A DNA stretch of 64,000 nt. It comes from Ampelomyces quisqualis. Taxonomy: Eukaryota > Ascomycota > Dothideomycetes > Pleosporales > Phaeosphaeriaceae. The DNA is taken from positions 2,356,001 to 2,420,000 of the forward strand of contig JAGTXZ010000005.1 of NCBI GenBank assembly GCA_018398575.1, read 5' to 3'. The translations under genes and the position numbers were made by a program. Within the stretch, counting starts at the first letter, position 1; every line of letters starts with the position of its first letter. The notes beneath the pieces were generated by a model. That model saw only the letters and a program-made list of their open reading frames with translations, ran no database searches and was not told where the DNA came from. This document shows positions 24,301 through 34,560 of the stretch, in pieces.

Positions 24301-25500
24301 CTAAGTGTTCCTGTAGTGTCTAATTAATGTATCTTTAGAACGTGCTCAAAGCGTTTGCAAGTCTAAAGGGTGTTACAAGCTACTTATAGAGGCTAAAGCG
24401 CGTCTAGAAGGCTGTCTTCTATTTGTTTCTTTTAGCGATCCTAATCTTATAGAAAGCTTAGATAACATCTACTTTAGTAAACTATTTAGCTTTAGCAATC
24501 TAGGCTAAGGTCTCTTAGATAAGTAGGAGTAGGTATTAGTCCTTCCTTGTAATTGCGTTAAGGGCCTAGTAGTCTACACAGAACTGCAGGCCTCCCCCTA
24601 GCTTCTTTACAAATAGGACTAGTGTAAAGGCGCTTAACTAGCTTACCTGTATAAAGCTACAGTCTAGGTAAGAAGTAAGCTCTTTTTAGAGCACAAGAAG
24701 TTCTTTCCTTAATATGCTGTATAGTAGGCTCTACAGCACCTCTACAGTCTTTTTATCTTTTTCTACTAGCTTAATAGAATAATTAATAGTAGGTCTTCTT
24801 ACTAGGGGAAGTTAGTCTGCTTCCTTGCGTAGAAAGGTTTTGTATTCTCCTTTTAGGTAATCTAGAAGCACTAACCTAGGGTCTACTTAGGGCTTAGTTT
24901 TTAGGGCCTTTTAGATATCTACTATTAACGCGGCGTAAAGGCAGATAGACTTATTCTTCTAGCCTTATTATAGCTAGGTAGAGTACGCAGCTGCTGTAAT
25001 GCTCTGTAGTAAAAGAAGTTTCTTTCCCTTCTAACTTCTTACTTGCGTCTAAGTAGAGTAGATGTATATTAATTTCTTTGCTAGTGCAATAGTAACATTA
25101 TACTAGTTTATCTATAGTTAACCTAGGACTAGGTTGTATTCTTTGTCTTTGTCTAGTTTATAGGCCTACAGTGTCTCCTTATGCCTATTAATGTTAATTC
25201 TTATCTAGACAGCTGTCTTTATCTAAGACTAGGCTCTAGTAATCCTAATAATTTCTCTTAGGGCTATTAACTTGCGCTCTAACTTATTCTTGTAAATAAA
25301 CTTAGTTAAGGTTATAGCGTAAGTAAGACACCTAGTGTTGATTATTGTAGAAGTAACTGTTGTTTTATTAACAATAGTATATATAGTAATAGGTTCTTTA
25401 TCTAGCTATTTCCTCTAGAATTATTAAAATCCCTTGTCCTCTTTTAGTGTTATGTTACTATACTCCTGTTTACGCCTTTAGACAGGAGTTACTTATTTTC
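21301..25500 (-). pseudogene. B pol relic: protease, RT, RNase H, integrase, degenerate chromodomain
   Basis: Gypsy Pol on the minus strand. RT: FCVDYQALNAITRKDQYLL near 24550-24610, motif A FTKVDVIQAFYKI near 24460 with Asp intact, and motif C YIDN at 24274-24285 (second Asp lost). RNase H: YTIYNKELLAI near 23720. A linker with three 99-bp repeats follows (about 23060-23356). Integrase lies at about 21950-22800, with YYSQTDSATKQINSIVEAYL near 22180-22240, the usual HPQTDG..E helix in which the Glu has become Lys. The C-terminal part at 21380-21720 resembles the HVSLL-type module and a worn chromodomain. Many TAA/TAG stops. Confidence 0.9.
23060..23356. repeat. In-frame tandem triplication, period 99 bp, in B pol linker
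   Basis: Three copies of a segment with GCAGC(G/A)TCTTT and AAGCACGTTTT, anchored at 23081, 23180 and 23279, so the period is exactly 99 bases (33 codons). On the coding strand each unit gives NVLIDKDAALRE-like sequence. Element E has one copy. Confidence 0.9.
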
Positions 25501-25559
25501 TAAGCTTAGGGTGTCTTCTAATATGTCTTCTTCTTCCTTGCCCTATGCCTTGGCTACTA

Positions 25560-26735
25560 CAGCCTTAGTAGGTTTTAAAGGTAGAGATAGTTTGCATTTG
25601 CTAGCGTAGTGTTCTAACTTGCTGCAGTAGAGGTATAAGTTATTTTGTCTCTAGTAGAACTACTCTTTTGCAGTAGCCTACTTAGCTTTCTTCTCTTTAA
25701 GGGATTTTTTCTTAGTTCTTTTAGAATGTCCTTTTATAGGTTTCTAATCTATAAGTTCTCTAATGTTCTGTCTTTTAGTATGCTTACTACTAAGTTTTGC
25801 CTTATATAAGTTTTCTTTAATAATTGCTACTCTATCTATAAGGTTGTAGATTTTCTATTTAGGTTTAGTCTTTACAGAAATTATCCTATCTTGTAGGTCT
25901 AGCTAGATAGCGCTTAGGTACTTTATTTTTAGGTTTACTTTGTTATCTTCTTTGCCTACGTTATAGGCTAGCCTTATAAACTCTGCGTTAAAGTTCTAGA
26001 GAGAAGATTTGTTCTGTTAGATTATTTAGAGTTTTCTTTGTAATCTTTTATTGTGTAGCTTGTTGCTAAATTAGTTGTCTAGGAAGTTCTAAAGTTCTTT
26101 CCTAGAGCTCTAAGGGTTCTAGGTTACCTAAGACAAGGCTACACTAGCTACTAACCCCTTAAGGTAGTTAAAGATATAGCCTACTTAAGAGCCTAGTCTT
26201 GCGCTGTTGTGTTCTAGTTTATACTTTATTTAGGCCTTAAAGATGCAGTAATCTTTTTAATCTCCTCTGTACGCCTCTAGGTTAGGGACTTTATAAGTCT
26301 TCTAGAGCAGGAGGAAGCTTTCTAAGGGGGTCTGTACAAAGCTAGAGGTTTCTAGAGTTGCTTAGGCTATAAGCCTTACAACTTGTTCCTGCAGATTTCT
26401 TACTAGCAATACTAAGTCTAGGTCTGCGCTTATAGGAGACTTTCCTTTCCTATTGTTAGAGAGTCTAGCTACTAGAGAGTTACATACTTTCTGCTAGGCA
26501 GGCGTTCTCTTAAGGCTGTTTAACAGCAATTGTTTCTTAATCTGTTATTCTTCTAGGTCTAGGAAGTTGTTAATAATTATCTAATTAAACTTGTCCTTAA
26601 TAACTAACTTAGAGACGCTGTTGCGTCTTATCTAGATAGCTTGTACTACTATGTCCTATACTGTTATAGGGATAGTTACTTGTTCTATACTAGAGGTTAC
26701 TAATAGCCCTTTAGCCTAGTTAGGTTTAACAAATT
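25560..26735 (-). pseudogene. B gag relic
   Basis: Gag on the minus strand, next to the 5' LTR. The CCHC knuckle at 25594-25635 reads Y-L-Y-C-S-K-L-E-H-Y-A-S-K-C; the first Cys is changed to Tyr while the other three ligands survive. Upstream, capsid-like helical sequence reaches to about 26700. The leader between LTR and gag (ATTAAATTTGTTAAACC on the minus strand) resembles that of E; I could not match it to a tRNA 3' end. Confidence 0.8.
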
Positions 26736-26739
26736 TAAT

Positions 26740-26783
26740 TGTAAGGGGCAGACTCTAAGAGTAGATGCTAGGAAATAAAGACG
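26740..26783 (-). repeat. 5' LTR of B, fragment beyond A
   Basis: 44 bp matching the first 44 bp of the B LTR at 19068-19111. It ends in AGACG (26779-26783), the target duplication of element A. Confidence 0.92.
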
Positions 26784-27087
26784 TGTAACAAGCACATGCA
26801 AACACATGTTATATCTGATACCTTATGAAGGCTTAGTAACAGATTATGTAAGGAGCTAGCAGATTAGGACTGAAAGCGCTCCAACAGCGCTCTAACTTAG
26901 CTGCTACGCCTACTATAAATATAAGCCTATAGCATAGATAGAGGACAAGTTTCTCTTGTCCTTCTGTACAAGACCTATAGGTGTATAGCCAATCCAGAAT
27001 CTCTGATACAACACGCACTCCTATATGCCTCTAATACGTATCCAATTCAATCCTAATAGCTGTACCTGCCTGCGTTGTTATATTACA
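26784..27087 (+). repeat. 5' LTR of A
   Basis: About 304 bp, TGTAACAAGC to GTTATATTACA. Its inner edge carries five extra bases (compare GTTATATTACA inside with GTTACA at the outer end of the 3' LTR). Confidence 0.93.
26914..26921 (+). promoter_or_regulatory. TATA-like box in the A LTR
   Basis: TATAAATA, kept in all three A-type LTRs of the window (also near 2830 and 33731), in the middle of the LTR where a U3 promoter is expected. Confidence 0.45.
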
Positions 27088-27109
27088 AGAGAAACTTTGT
27101 CCTGCTAGT

Positions 27110-28600
27110 AATAGCATTTATATAATATTATAATTTACTTTTAAAAAGATTGCGTTAAAACGTCTAGAACCCTATCTAAATTAGATCTGTTTGCAACCTT
27201 AAATCTATTAAACACAGTTAGGACCTCTTAGATCTCTTAATAGCTAAAGCCTTTAGGTTTAGATCTTCCTATTAACACAACAGTTAGGATTACTTTAGAA
27301 AAGTTGCGTTTAGCGCTATAATAGAAACTTAGAGACTATTAATAACCTAGGAGTATTAGAGGCAACGCTAATAACTCCCCCTAAAGAACTAACCCTAAGA
27401 GCCTTTTCCTAAGACAACTCTGTATTAACTGTAATAACCTAGCAATAGAGTGCTAAAGCAAAAAAGACAGACACTAAAGAACCCTCTTAGCCTAGAGCTG
27501 CACTAAATCTAACCTCTGCTCAAATAGAAGTTAATTAATTACAACAAGATTTAAAACAGGCTTTAGCAGAAATTGATTCCCTTAAGAAAGGACTAACTCT
27601 GTTAATAGGACTAGACAAGCCTCTACCTACTACCAAATTACTCTAGAACAATTCTGCACCCCGCTGTTTATCTAACAGCTTTACATCTAAGTACTTACAT
27701 TACTATAAAGGCTCTCGCTAACTTTAACAATCTAAGAAAACGCCTAATATAGACAATCTTAGTAATAGAAAAGATCCTACCTTCCGCTAATAGCAGGCCT
27801 CTATCTAGGATTAACTTAAGATTAACTTAGATTACTATCAGACCAAAAGACAACGTATAGCCTTAGTATAGGGCCACACTACAGGATTAGCCAAGGGCTA
27901 TCTTAAGCTACAATATTTATTAGATACTAATTAAGAGCAATTCTAGAACGCTAAGCAAATAATTAGGCTACTTAAGTCTTACTTTATTACAGGTAATAAG
28001 GTAGCTAAAAGCTAAGTAGCTTTTGATTAAATGCAGATAACTAAGGAGGAAATGTTCCCCTTGTTTAAAGCTAGGTTTCTAAGTTCTACAGTTAAGAGAC
28101 AAGTACCCCCTTTAGAGTAGTTTTACTACTTATAGACTAAGATTACGCTAGGGTTGCAAGCCCCTAACCTAGGATTTAGGCACTAATAGAAGAACTTATT
28201 TAATCAGATAGTAGAACACCTTACTACATACAATATAGAGCAGAAGAACAACCCTATACTAAGTATAACACTAGCTGCTGCTAGGTTGCTAATCAGGTTA
28301 GCTCTACAACAGAATTTAGAGCTAAATTAGACTACTACTACTAGCGCTCTAATAAATTCTGCGCTAGTCTATTAATCTACAATAGTACGTCTTCTTACAA
28401 AGACCCCTAAGCTAGAACAATAGAAGACTCCTAGTAGTTGTTACAATTGCAGTAAGCTAGGACACTACTTTAGTAACTACACAAAGCCTTGTGTGCGTTA
28501 GATTAAAGCTGTAGAAGTAGATAAGTATAAAGATGCTTAAGAGCAACCTGATTAGGAGGTGTATTATACAGGAAACAGAAGCGCCTAGGAGGACACTCCT
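27110..28600 (+). pseudogene. A gag relic
   Basis: Gag of a gypsy element. A coiled-coil stretch lies at 27540-27600 (QQDLKQALAEIDSLKKG), followed by a capsid-like helical domain at about 27860-28250, ending in a CCHC zinc knuckle at 28439-28480: C-Y-N-C-S-K-L-G-H-Y-F-S-N-Y. Three ligands are intact and the last Cys is Tyr. Interruptions are TAG or TAA, mostly at Gln positions. The start is not certain because no clean ATG with a good context stands out after the LTR. Long stop-free runs show that RIP was lighter here than in other elements. Confidence 0.85.
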
Positions 28601-28639
28601 CTCTAAGCCTAAGCTATTACAATCTATTCTACCTTAACC

Positions 28640-31600
28640 TTTCTTATTTGTTTTATAGTCCCTATTTCCTTATACCTACGCTTCTTTACAACTAAGGCCT
28701 TAGCTTACACCTTAATACTCTTATTAACACTAGTGCTTAAGGTTTCCTATTTTTGAATTTATAAATTGTCTTATCTGTTTCTAAAGCCTTGCAGCAACCT
28801 ATCTAGAAGCTCTCCTTCTAGGTTTAGGTATACGGCTTTAAGGATTAGATTACTTCTTTAGTTACTTAATATATTTAACTACACTTAAATATTAATAGCT
28901 AAAAGATTTTAAACTGTCTATTCCTTATCCTTGATCTTAGGTCTTAGGATTGTATACTTAGCCTCTAATGGTTAAGACAATTTAAGATTCAATTAGACAC
29001 TAATAGGTTACAGTTTATTTGGCTATCTAAGTACCTCTGTTTATATAATCCTTTACCCTCTATTCCTACTATTCTATATTAAGCTACAGTGCTAGCTACT
29101 GTCTATCTCAATATGCAACAACGTAACGCCCTATAGGGGAAAGAAGACTATTGTATCTGAAATAGTCCTTACTATTTCTCTTCTTCTATTTATTGTATTA
29201 AGGGATGCTTAAAGCTCCTATTAGCCTGAAAAATCTTAGAGATCCCTCATACCTTAACTAAGCAAAACCGCTTGGAGTCTAAACCCCTTCTAACTACCCG
29301 CATTACTCTTATTTCTGCTAATGCATTTTACTTTATTATAAAGAAGCCCTAGAACAAGTTCTTTACAACAAGCCTCTATAAGATTAATAGGATCCTTGCC
29401 TCTAAGGACAACGCAGATAATTAAAGCTAATTAGATAAGAAATTACCTGCCTGTTACTCCTAGTATTAGGATGTATTTAGTAAGTTAGCAGCCAATTAAT
29501 TGCCTCCTTATTATCTGTACAATTACAAGATTGTCCTTAAAGAACTATTACTAAATGCGTTTAGTCCCCTGTATAAGCAAAACTAGGAGGAGCTTAAAGC
29601 TACCAAGGCCTACGTCTAGGACTACCTTTAAAAGGGTTTTATTAAGGCTAGCCAAAGTCCTTTTGCTTTACCTATCCTCTGTGTACGCAAACCAAATAGA
29701 GATATACGCATCTGTGTAGACTACTAGAAGATTAACGCCCTTACGCGCAAAGACGTCTATCTAATCCCTTGCATTAATAAGCTGCTATCACGCCCCTCTA
29801 AGGCTAAGATCTTTACTAAGTTTAACATCTAGGCCGCTTTTAACAAAATTTGTATAGATCCTAACTCTAAAGAGTATACTACCTTTTAGACCTGTTACAG
29901 TATATATAAGTATAAGGTTCTCTCTTTTGGCTTATGCAATAGGCTAGCTATGTATTAACGCTATATAAATAATATACTAATTAATTATCTTAACAATTTC
30001 TGCATTGCATATCTTAATAATATTCTAATCTACTCTAAGGATATAAACTTACATTAGAAACACGTCCAAAAGGTCTTAGAGCGCCTACGTACTATAGAAC
30101 TCTAAGTAGACATTTAGAAGAGTAAATTCTATGTAACCTGCATAAAGTATCTAGGTTACGTTTTAACAAACTAGGGCACTAAAGTTAACCCTAACAAGGT
30201 AGAAGCACTCCAAAACTAGGCTAAACCTACTACAGTTACTGGCGTTAAGTTATTTCTTAGTTTTACTGGTTTCTATTAACAATTTATTAAGGATTTCTCC
30301 TGTGTGGCCAAACTAATCATAAAGCTTTAAAGTCCCGCTACACTGTTTGATTAGACTACAGACTGCTAACAGGCTTTTAATTAGATTAAAGCCTTACTCC
30401 TAGCTATTCCTACGCTATCTTATTTCTATTCTAAGTATAACACAAAGTTAGAAACTAACGCGTTAGATAGAGTAATAGCAGGAGTACTCTCTTAGAAGCA
30501 CCCTAACAACAAGTAGTATCCTATAGCCTTCTACAGTTACGCCCTATCTGGGGCTAAGCTTAATTAAGAAATATATAACAAGGAACTTTTTGCTATCCTA
30601 AAAGCGTTTAAGAAGTAGAGAGCTAAACTTACCTCTATACAGAGTTAAATCTAGGTGTATTTGGATTACTGCTCCTTAGAATACTTTATAACTACTAAGG
30701 TTCTTAATACACGTTAAGCACAATAGGCAGAGATTATTGCCCCTTTTAATTTCTACATTAAGTATACACCTGGCAAGCTTAACAAGTAAGCTAATATCTT
30801 AAGCTAAAGGAAACAGGATGTTAGCAAGGTTAAGGCTGCCTAACAAGACAACAGATCCTGTGTACTTCTAGAACCTGCACGCCTAAGCCCCCTAGTTAAC
30901 TCTAAACTAGCTTAGAACTACGTCTGTAACTAGCTAGAGATTAATGTTTTAGCTATTTCAGTCTAATCTATTAGTGCCCCCCTAAATCTCAACTTGTTAG
31001 AACTAATTAAAGCCCTGCTAGCAGAGAATTGCTGCTCCTTTAAGGAAGAACGCCTTACGCTACTACAGCTATATTATGTCTAAGAAGGACTACTACTGTA
31101 TTACTTACACTTATGTGTACCTAGAGACTCTTTTTTGTGCACTTAACTAATTAGAGAGGCTTATAATTAGGTATCTACTGCTTACCTAAGCGCTATAAAG
31201 ACGTATCAGCTCCTAGCTTAGCAATATTATTAGAGGGGTATAGAAGCTATATGCAAACGCTATGTACAAAACTGCGTTTCCTGTTAAAGATCCTATCTAA
31301 GACAGCTCTAAGCCTAAGGTTTCTTCTATCTGTTACAAATTCCTAATAGGCCTATGCAGCATTTGTGTATAGATTTCAAGACATTCCTAATAGATTGTTA
31401 TAGCTATAATTAAATTATAGTTGTTATTAATTGCCTATCTAAGCAAGCTGTTTCTATTCCTTGCTACAAAACAATTAACGCTTAAGAAATAGCTTACTTG
31501 TTTATCCAATAGGTATACCAATTCAGCTACACGCCTAAAAGTATAGTGTCTAACTACAGACCCTAGTTTGTGTCCTGATTCTAGTCTAAGTTCTGCAAGA

Positions 31601-32560
31601 TCCTAGGCGTGCAACTTAAGCTTTCTACAGCCTACTATAAACAAACTAATAGACAAACTAAGATTATAAACAAGTATATTAATTAACAATTAAGGCCTTT
31701 TGTATCTTATTACTAGGATAACTAGAGTAACCTCTTGCTAATAATTAATTGAGCCTAAGCTACGCTGCCGCACTCTGCAATTAGTATAGCGCTGTACTAG
31801 CTCCTGTTTAGATCTAAACTACAACAGAGCTAGGATTAAGCATTATCCCCTTTGAAACACAAAGATGTAAATATTAAGGATACCTTAAGCTTAGCTACCT
31901 GCATGTATAAAGCCTAGCGCACAGCTAAAGACAATATAGAGAAAGCGCAGAAACAGATAGCTGCTAAGGTAAATAAACATTGTTAACCTGTTAATTAGGC
32001 AGTAGGTAACAAGGTTTACCTCTTAACCTAAAACCTATCTGTTACCTACTTAAGTTGCAAACTCGCTGAATTGTAAGAAGGCCCCTTTAAAGTTCTAGAA
32101 CAAGTTAGCTATTTATTTCAACTAAAGCTACCTAAAGGTTCTAAGATCTATAACGTGTTTGCTTTAGACGTCTTCTACAAGGACCCTAACAACCCCTTGC
32201 CTAGTTAGCTAAGCCTAAACCTATCTAGCATCCTAATTCAAGGCGTTAAAGAATAGGAAGTTAAAGAGATCCTAGCTAGCAAGCTGTACTGCTCTATCCT
32301 AAAGTATTGCGTAAAATAGGTAGGCTATAACTCTAACCCTACCTGGTATAACGCCTTAAACTTTATAGGCGCTCTACACATGTTGCAAGCGTTCTATAAA
32401 CACTATCTAAAACAGCTAGGACCCTTACAAGCGTTAGCTAAGTAGATTACAGCATAGGAAAAAGGAGTTGAAGATCTTACAGCATTGCAAGACAATTATG
32501 TTAGGGAAATTAAACTTAATATTGCAACTACTACACTAGTAGGTAACAGCTATTAACAAT
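28640..32560 (+). pseudogene. A pol relic: protease, RT, RNase H, integrase, chromodomain
   Basis: Pol polyprotein. Protease active site LINTSAQGFLFLN at 28720-28757 (D-T/S-G type, Asp now Asn). RT: ICVDYQKINALTRKD near 29710, motif A FTKFNIQAAFNKI (Asp to Asn) near 29815, motif C YLNN at 30010-30021 (both Asp to Asn). RNase H: YNKELFAILKAFKK near 30575. Integrase: zinc finger at about 31145-31290 (first His changed to Tyr, RYVQNCVSCQ intact), first Asp intact in CIDFKTF near 31367, second Asp lost in IVSNYRPQF near 31550, Glu changed in KQTNRQTKIINKY. Chromodomain at 32230-32400 (EILASKLYCSILKYCVKQ). Stops are mostly TAA/TAG. Confidence 0.93.
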
Positions 32561-32567
32561 AGAAGTC

Positions 32568-33275
32568 TTACTCTTCTATTAGATCTAATAGCAGACTGTT
32601 GCCGCTACTAGTAGGACGTTCTTAACTATCTAAATCTCTAGGTACAGACACTAACGTACCACCTAGTTGTCCTCTGTTCTAGCCCTGCCTACTGCAAGTA
32701 CCCGCCTTCTGCTCTACTGCTGCCTAAAACGTCGCTGCCTGCGCCTTCTCCTGCTCTACTAACTAATTAGCCCTTAATGCTATTATAACATCTACTAGCT
32801 AAGCAACTACACTAGTTAACCTAGCTATACTCCTCCTAAGCAACCTAACCTCCTTAGCTATTGCCCTAACCTCTCTAGCTAGCTCCTCCCTCTAGTAATA
32901 AGCGCTAACTAACAAGTTAGCGTTGTTTATGTTAGCTACTTGTGCAGTGCCTACTTGCATAATAGTAGCCAACTGAAACGCTGCCTCCTTAATAGCAGCC
33001 TTCTGCTCTAACACTACCTTATTAGACTTGTCTCTACCTAGGGTAGCAAACCTACAGTTAAGGGCCTTAGAAAGGCTATTATACTCTTAGCCTATATATA
33101 GGGAAACTAGGCAACACTTCTTATTTAAGAGTATGCAATAAGCACACTTCTTGGACACATCTGAATAGAATCTAAACTTAATATTAAAATGGCTGCAGGC
33201 AAAAGCCCTTGCGGCCTATAGGTAAACAACCTAATAGGCTAGGGGATAAGCTCTAAAAGGGACAGAAATAGGCAT
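32568..33275 (-). pseudogene. A antisense accessory ORF: CxxC cluster plus coiled coil, 235 codons
   Basis: Minus-strand frame opposite to pol, between the chromodomain and the polypurine tract. ATG at 33275 (MPISVPFRAYPLAY), TAA at 32568-32570, directly beside the end of pol on the other strand. A Cys cluster, KKCAYCILLNKKCCLV, lies at about residues 43-58. Then comes a long Ala/Glu/Arg-rich helix (VVLEQKAAIKEAAF, then EELAREVRAIAKEVRLLRR) to about residue 190. There are about nine internal stops, each TAG or TAA and each one transition from a Gln codon. A2 has the same ORF. The layout recalls fungal CxxC-coil proteins of unknown function. A link to nucleic-acid binding or element control is inference. 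Confidence 0.7.
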
Positions 33276-33584
33276 TGTGTGTATCTACTATATAGTTAGC
33301 TAGTAATTAAGAAAGAATAAGGCTTAGATAGCTTTAGGTATACAAACGTAAGGGAGAGAGTATAGAGAAGTAGTATACTAGAGGGCTAGCCTTGTATATA
33401 TACTTAAAAAGCTTAAGGTAAAGTTAGGAACTTTAAACGCACTAGCGCGCAGATTAAAACAACAACAAACAGCTATATTACGTTATCCCAAAATAAACTT
33501 AAGGTAAATATAAGTTTATAACAATTTGGAGAGGTATCCAAAACAATACTAATACAGACCTAATCAATAGAGACTATTAATTTT
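33276..33584. other. Spacer between antisense ORF start and polypurine tract of A
   Basis: About 310 bp with no coding signal on either strand. As the region upstream of the antisense start codon it could hold a promoter, but no motif stands out. Confidence 0.4.
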
Positions 33585-33595
33585 AAGAAGGGGAG
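33585..33595 (+). other. Polypurine tract of A
   Basis: AAGAAGGGGAG directly before the 3' LTR. Confidence 0.75.
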
Positions 33596-33897
33596 TAATA
33601 TAACAAGCATATGCAAACACATGTTACATCTAATACCTTATAAAGGCTTAGTAACAGATTATGTAGAGAGCTAGCAGATTAGAACTAAAAGCGCTCTAAC
33701 AGCGCTCTAACTCAGCTGCTACGCCTACTATAAATATAAGCCTATAGCATAGATAGAGGACAAGTTTCTCTTGTCCTTTTGTACAAGACCTATAGGTGTA
33801 TAGCCAATCCAGAATCTCTGATACAACACGCACTCCTATATGCCTCTAATACGTATCTGATTCGATCCTGATAGCTGTACCTGCCTGCGTCGTTACA
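33596..33897 (+). repeat. 3' LTR of A
   Basis: About 302 bp, partner of 26784-27087, followed by AGACG (33898-33902). The inner edge starts TAATATAACAAGC, the outer copy TGTAACAAGC. Confidence 0.93.
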
Positions 33898-33902
33898 AGA
33901 CG

Positions 33903-34116
33903 TGAATTTGTAACCTATCCTAATTGCTATCTAAAAGGTTTTTATAGTCCTAAGGCAGTCTAGACTAGGGGGTTTAGGCGCTTTAGTCTGGAACTGTTTT
34001 TAGTGTTCTGGCCTAGAGGATTTTTAGCGTTTCAGTTTGGAACCTTTTTGGTGTTCTAGTTTAGTAAGCTAAGGTTTTTCTGTAACCAAGGACTAACTAG
34101 GCAGCAGCCTGTTGCA
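33903..34116 (-). repeat. 5' LTR of B, larger fragment
   Basis: 214 bp matching 19112-19325. It is followed by GTACT at 34117-34121, the target duplication of B. Confidence 0.93.
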
Positions 34117-34121
34117 GTACT

Positions 34122-34560
34122 TACTAGTTTTATAATATTACTGTTACTACCTAAAGTAAGGTGTACTATATTATATAGTTAGCTATTGTTATTTGTATAC
34201 TATTCTAAGTTATATTACTACTAAGCTTAACTTTGTCTTTTACTAGAGTCTAGTATTTAATTGTAACGCTCTTAAGGCTTCTTATCTTAACATATAAGTT
34301 AATAGTTACAGCTAGATTATTATTGTTTGTAATTAAGCACAGCGCTAACGCGTTAAATATCTTTAAAGTCTTAACTATGTACTAGTCTATAAATTTTAGT
34401 TGCAATAGGTGTTTAATAAGTGCACTGTATTTAAGATATTATAGCTTTATCTAAAAGTTACTGTTGTTAAGCTACTGTTAATGTGCAGATATTATTAGCT
34501 TTAAAAGTAGGAAGGTCTAGGCAGTTTAATAATATACGCTGTTTATAATATAGATATTAA
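34122..34560 (-). pseudogene. Relic D, upstream fragment
   Basis: Minus-strand coding character continues from 19067 after removal of B: the frame reads GSNSNIIKLV into STTRAKR across the repaired junction. Further upstream (34130-34520) another minus frame has fewer stops (KFIDQYIVKTLKIFNALAL), so a frameshift or a separate exon is likely. The start of D cannot be placed. No family recognised. Confidence 0.4.

Larger units (their letters stand above)
26784..33897 (+). mobile_element. Ty3/gypsy chromovirus A, complete, nested in the B LTR
   Basis: 7114 bp plus-strand element flanked by AGACG at 26779-26783 and 33898-33902. Order: 5' LTR, gag, protease, RT, RNase H, integrase, chromodomain, antisense ORF, polypurine tract, 3' LTR. 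It is the least mutated element in the window; many CA and TG steps remain, and the LTRs differ mostly by CpA/TpA changes. It must be younger than B. A2 at the left window edge is a second, older-looking copy. Confidence 0.96.
19068..34116 (-). mobile_element. Ty3/gypsy element B, split by nested element A
   Basis: Minus-strand gypsy element, 7930 bp after removing A and its target duplication. GTACT is duplicated at 19063-19067 and 34117-34121. The 3' LTR is 19068-19325. The 5' LTR is cut into 33903-34116 and 26740-26783, adding up to 258 bp, the same as the intact LTR. Gag lies at 25560-26730, pol at 21300-25500, and about 2 kb downstream of pol carries an antisense coding region. Element E is a relative. 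Confidence 0.95.

Noticed and set aside
26833..27018. A 61-codon minus-strand frame.
   Set aside because: It lies wholly inside the A 5' LTR, and the other two LTR copies do not keep it open.
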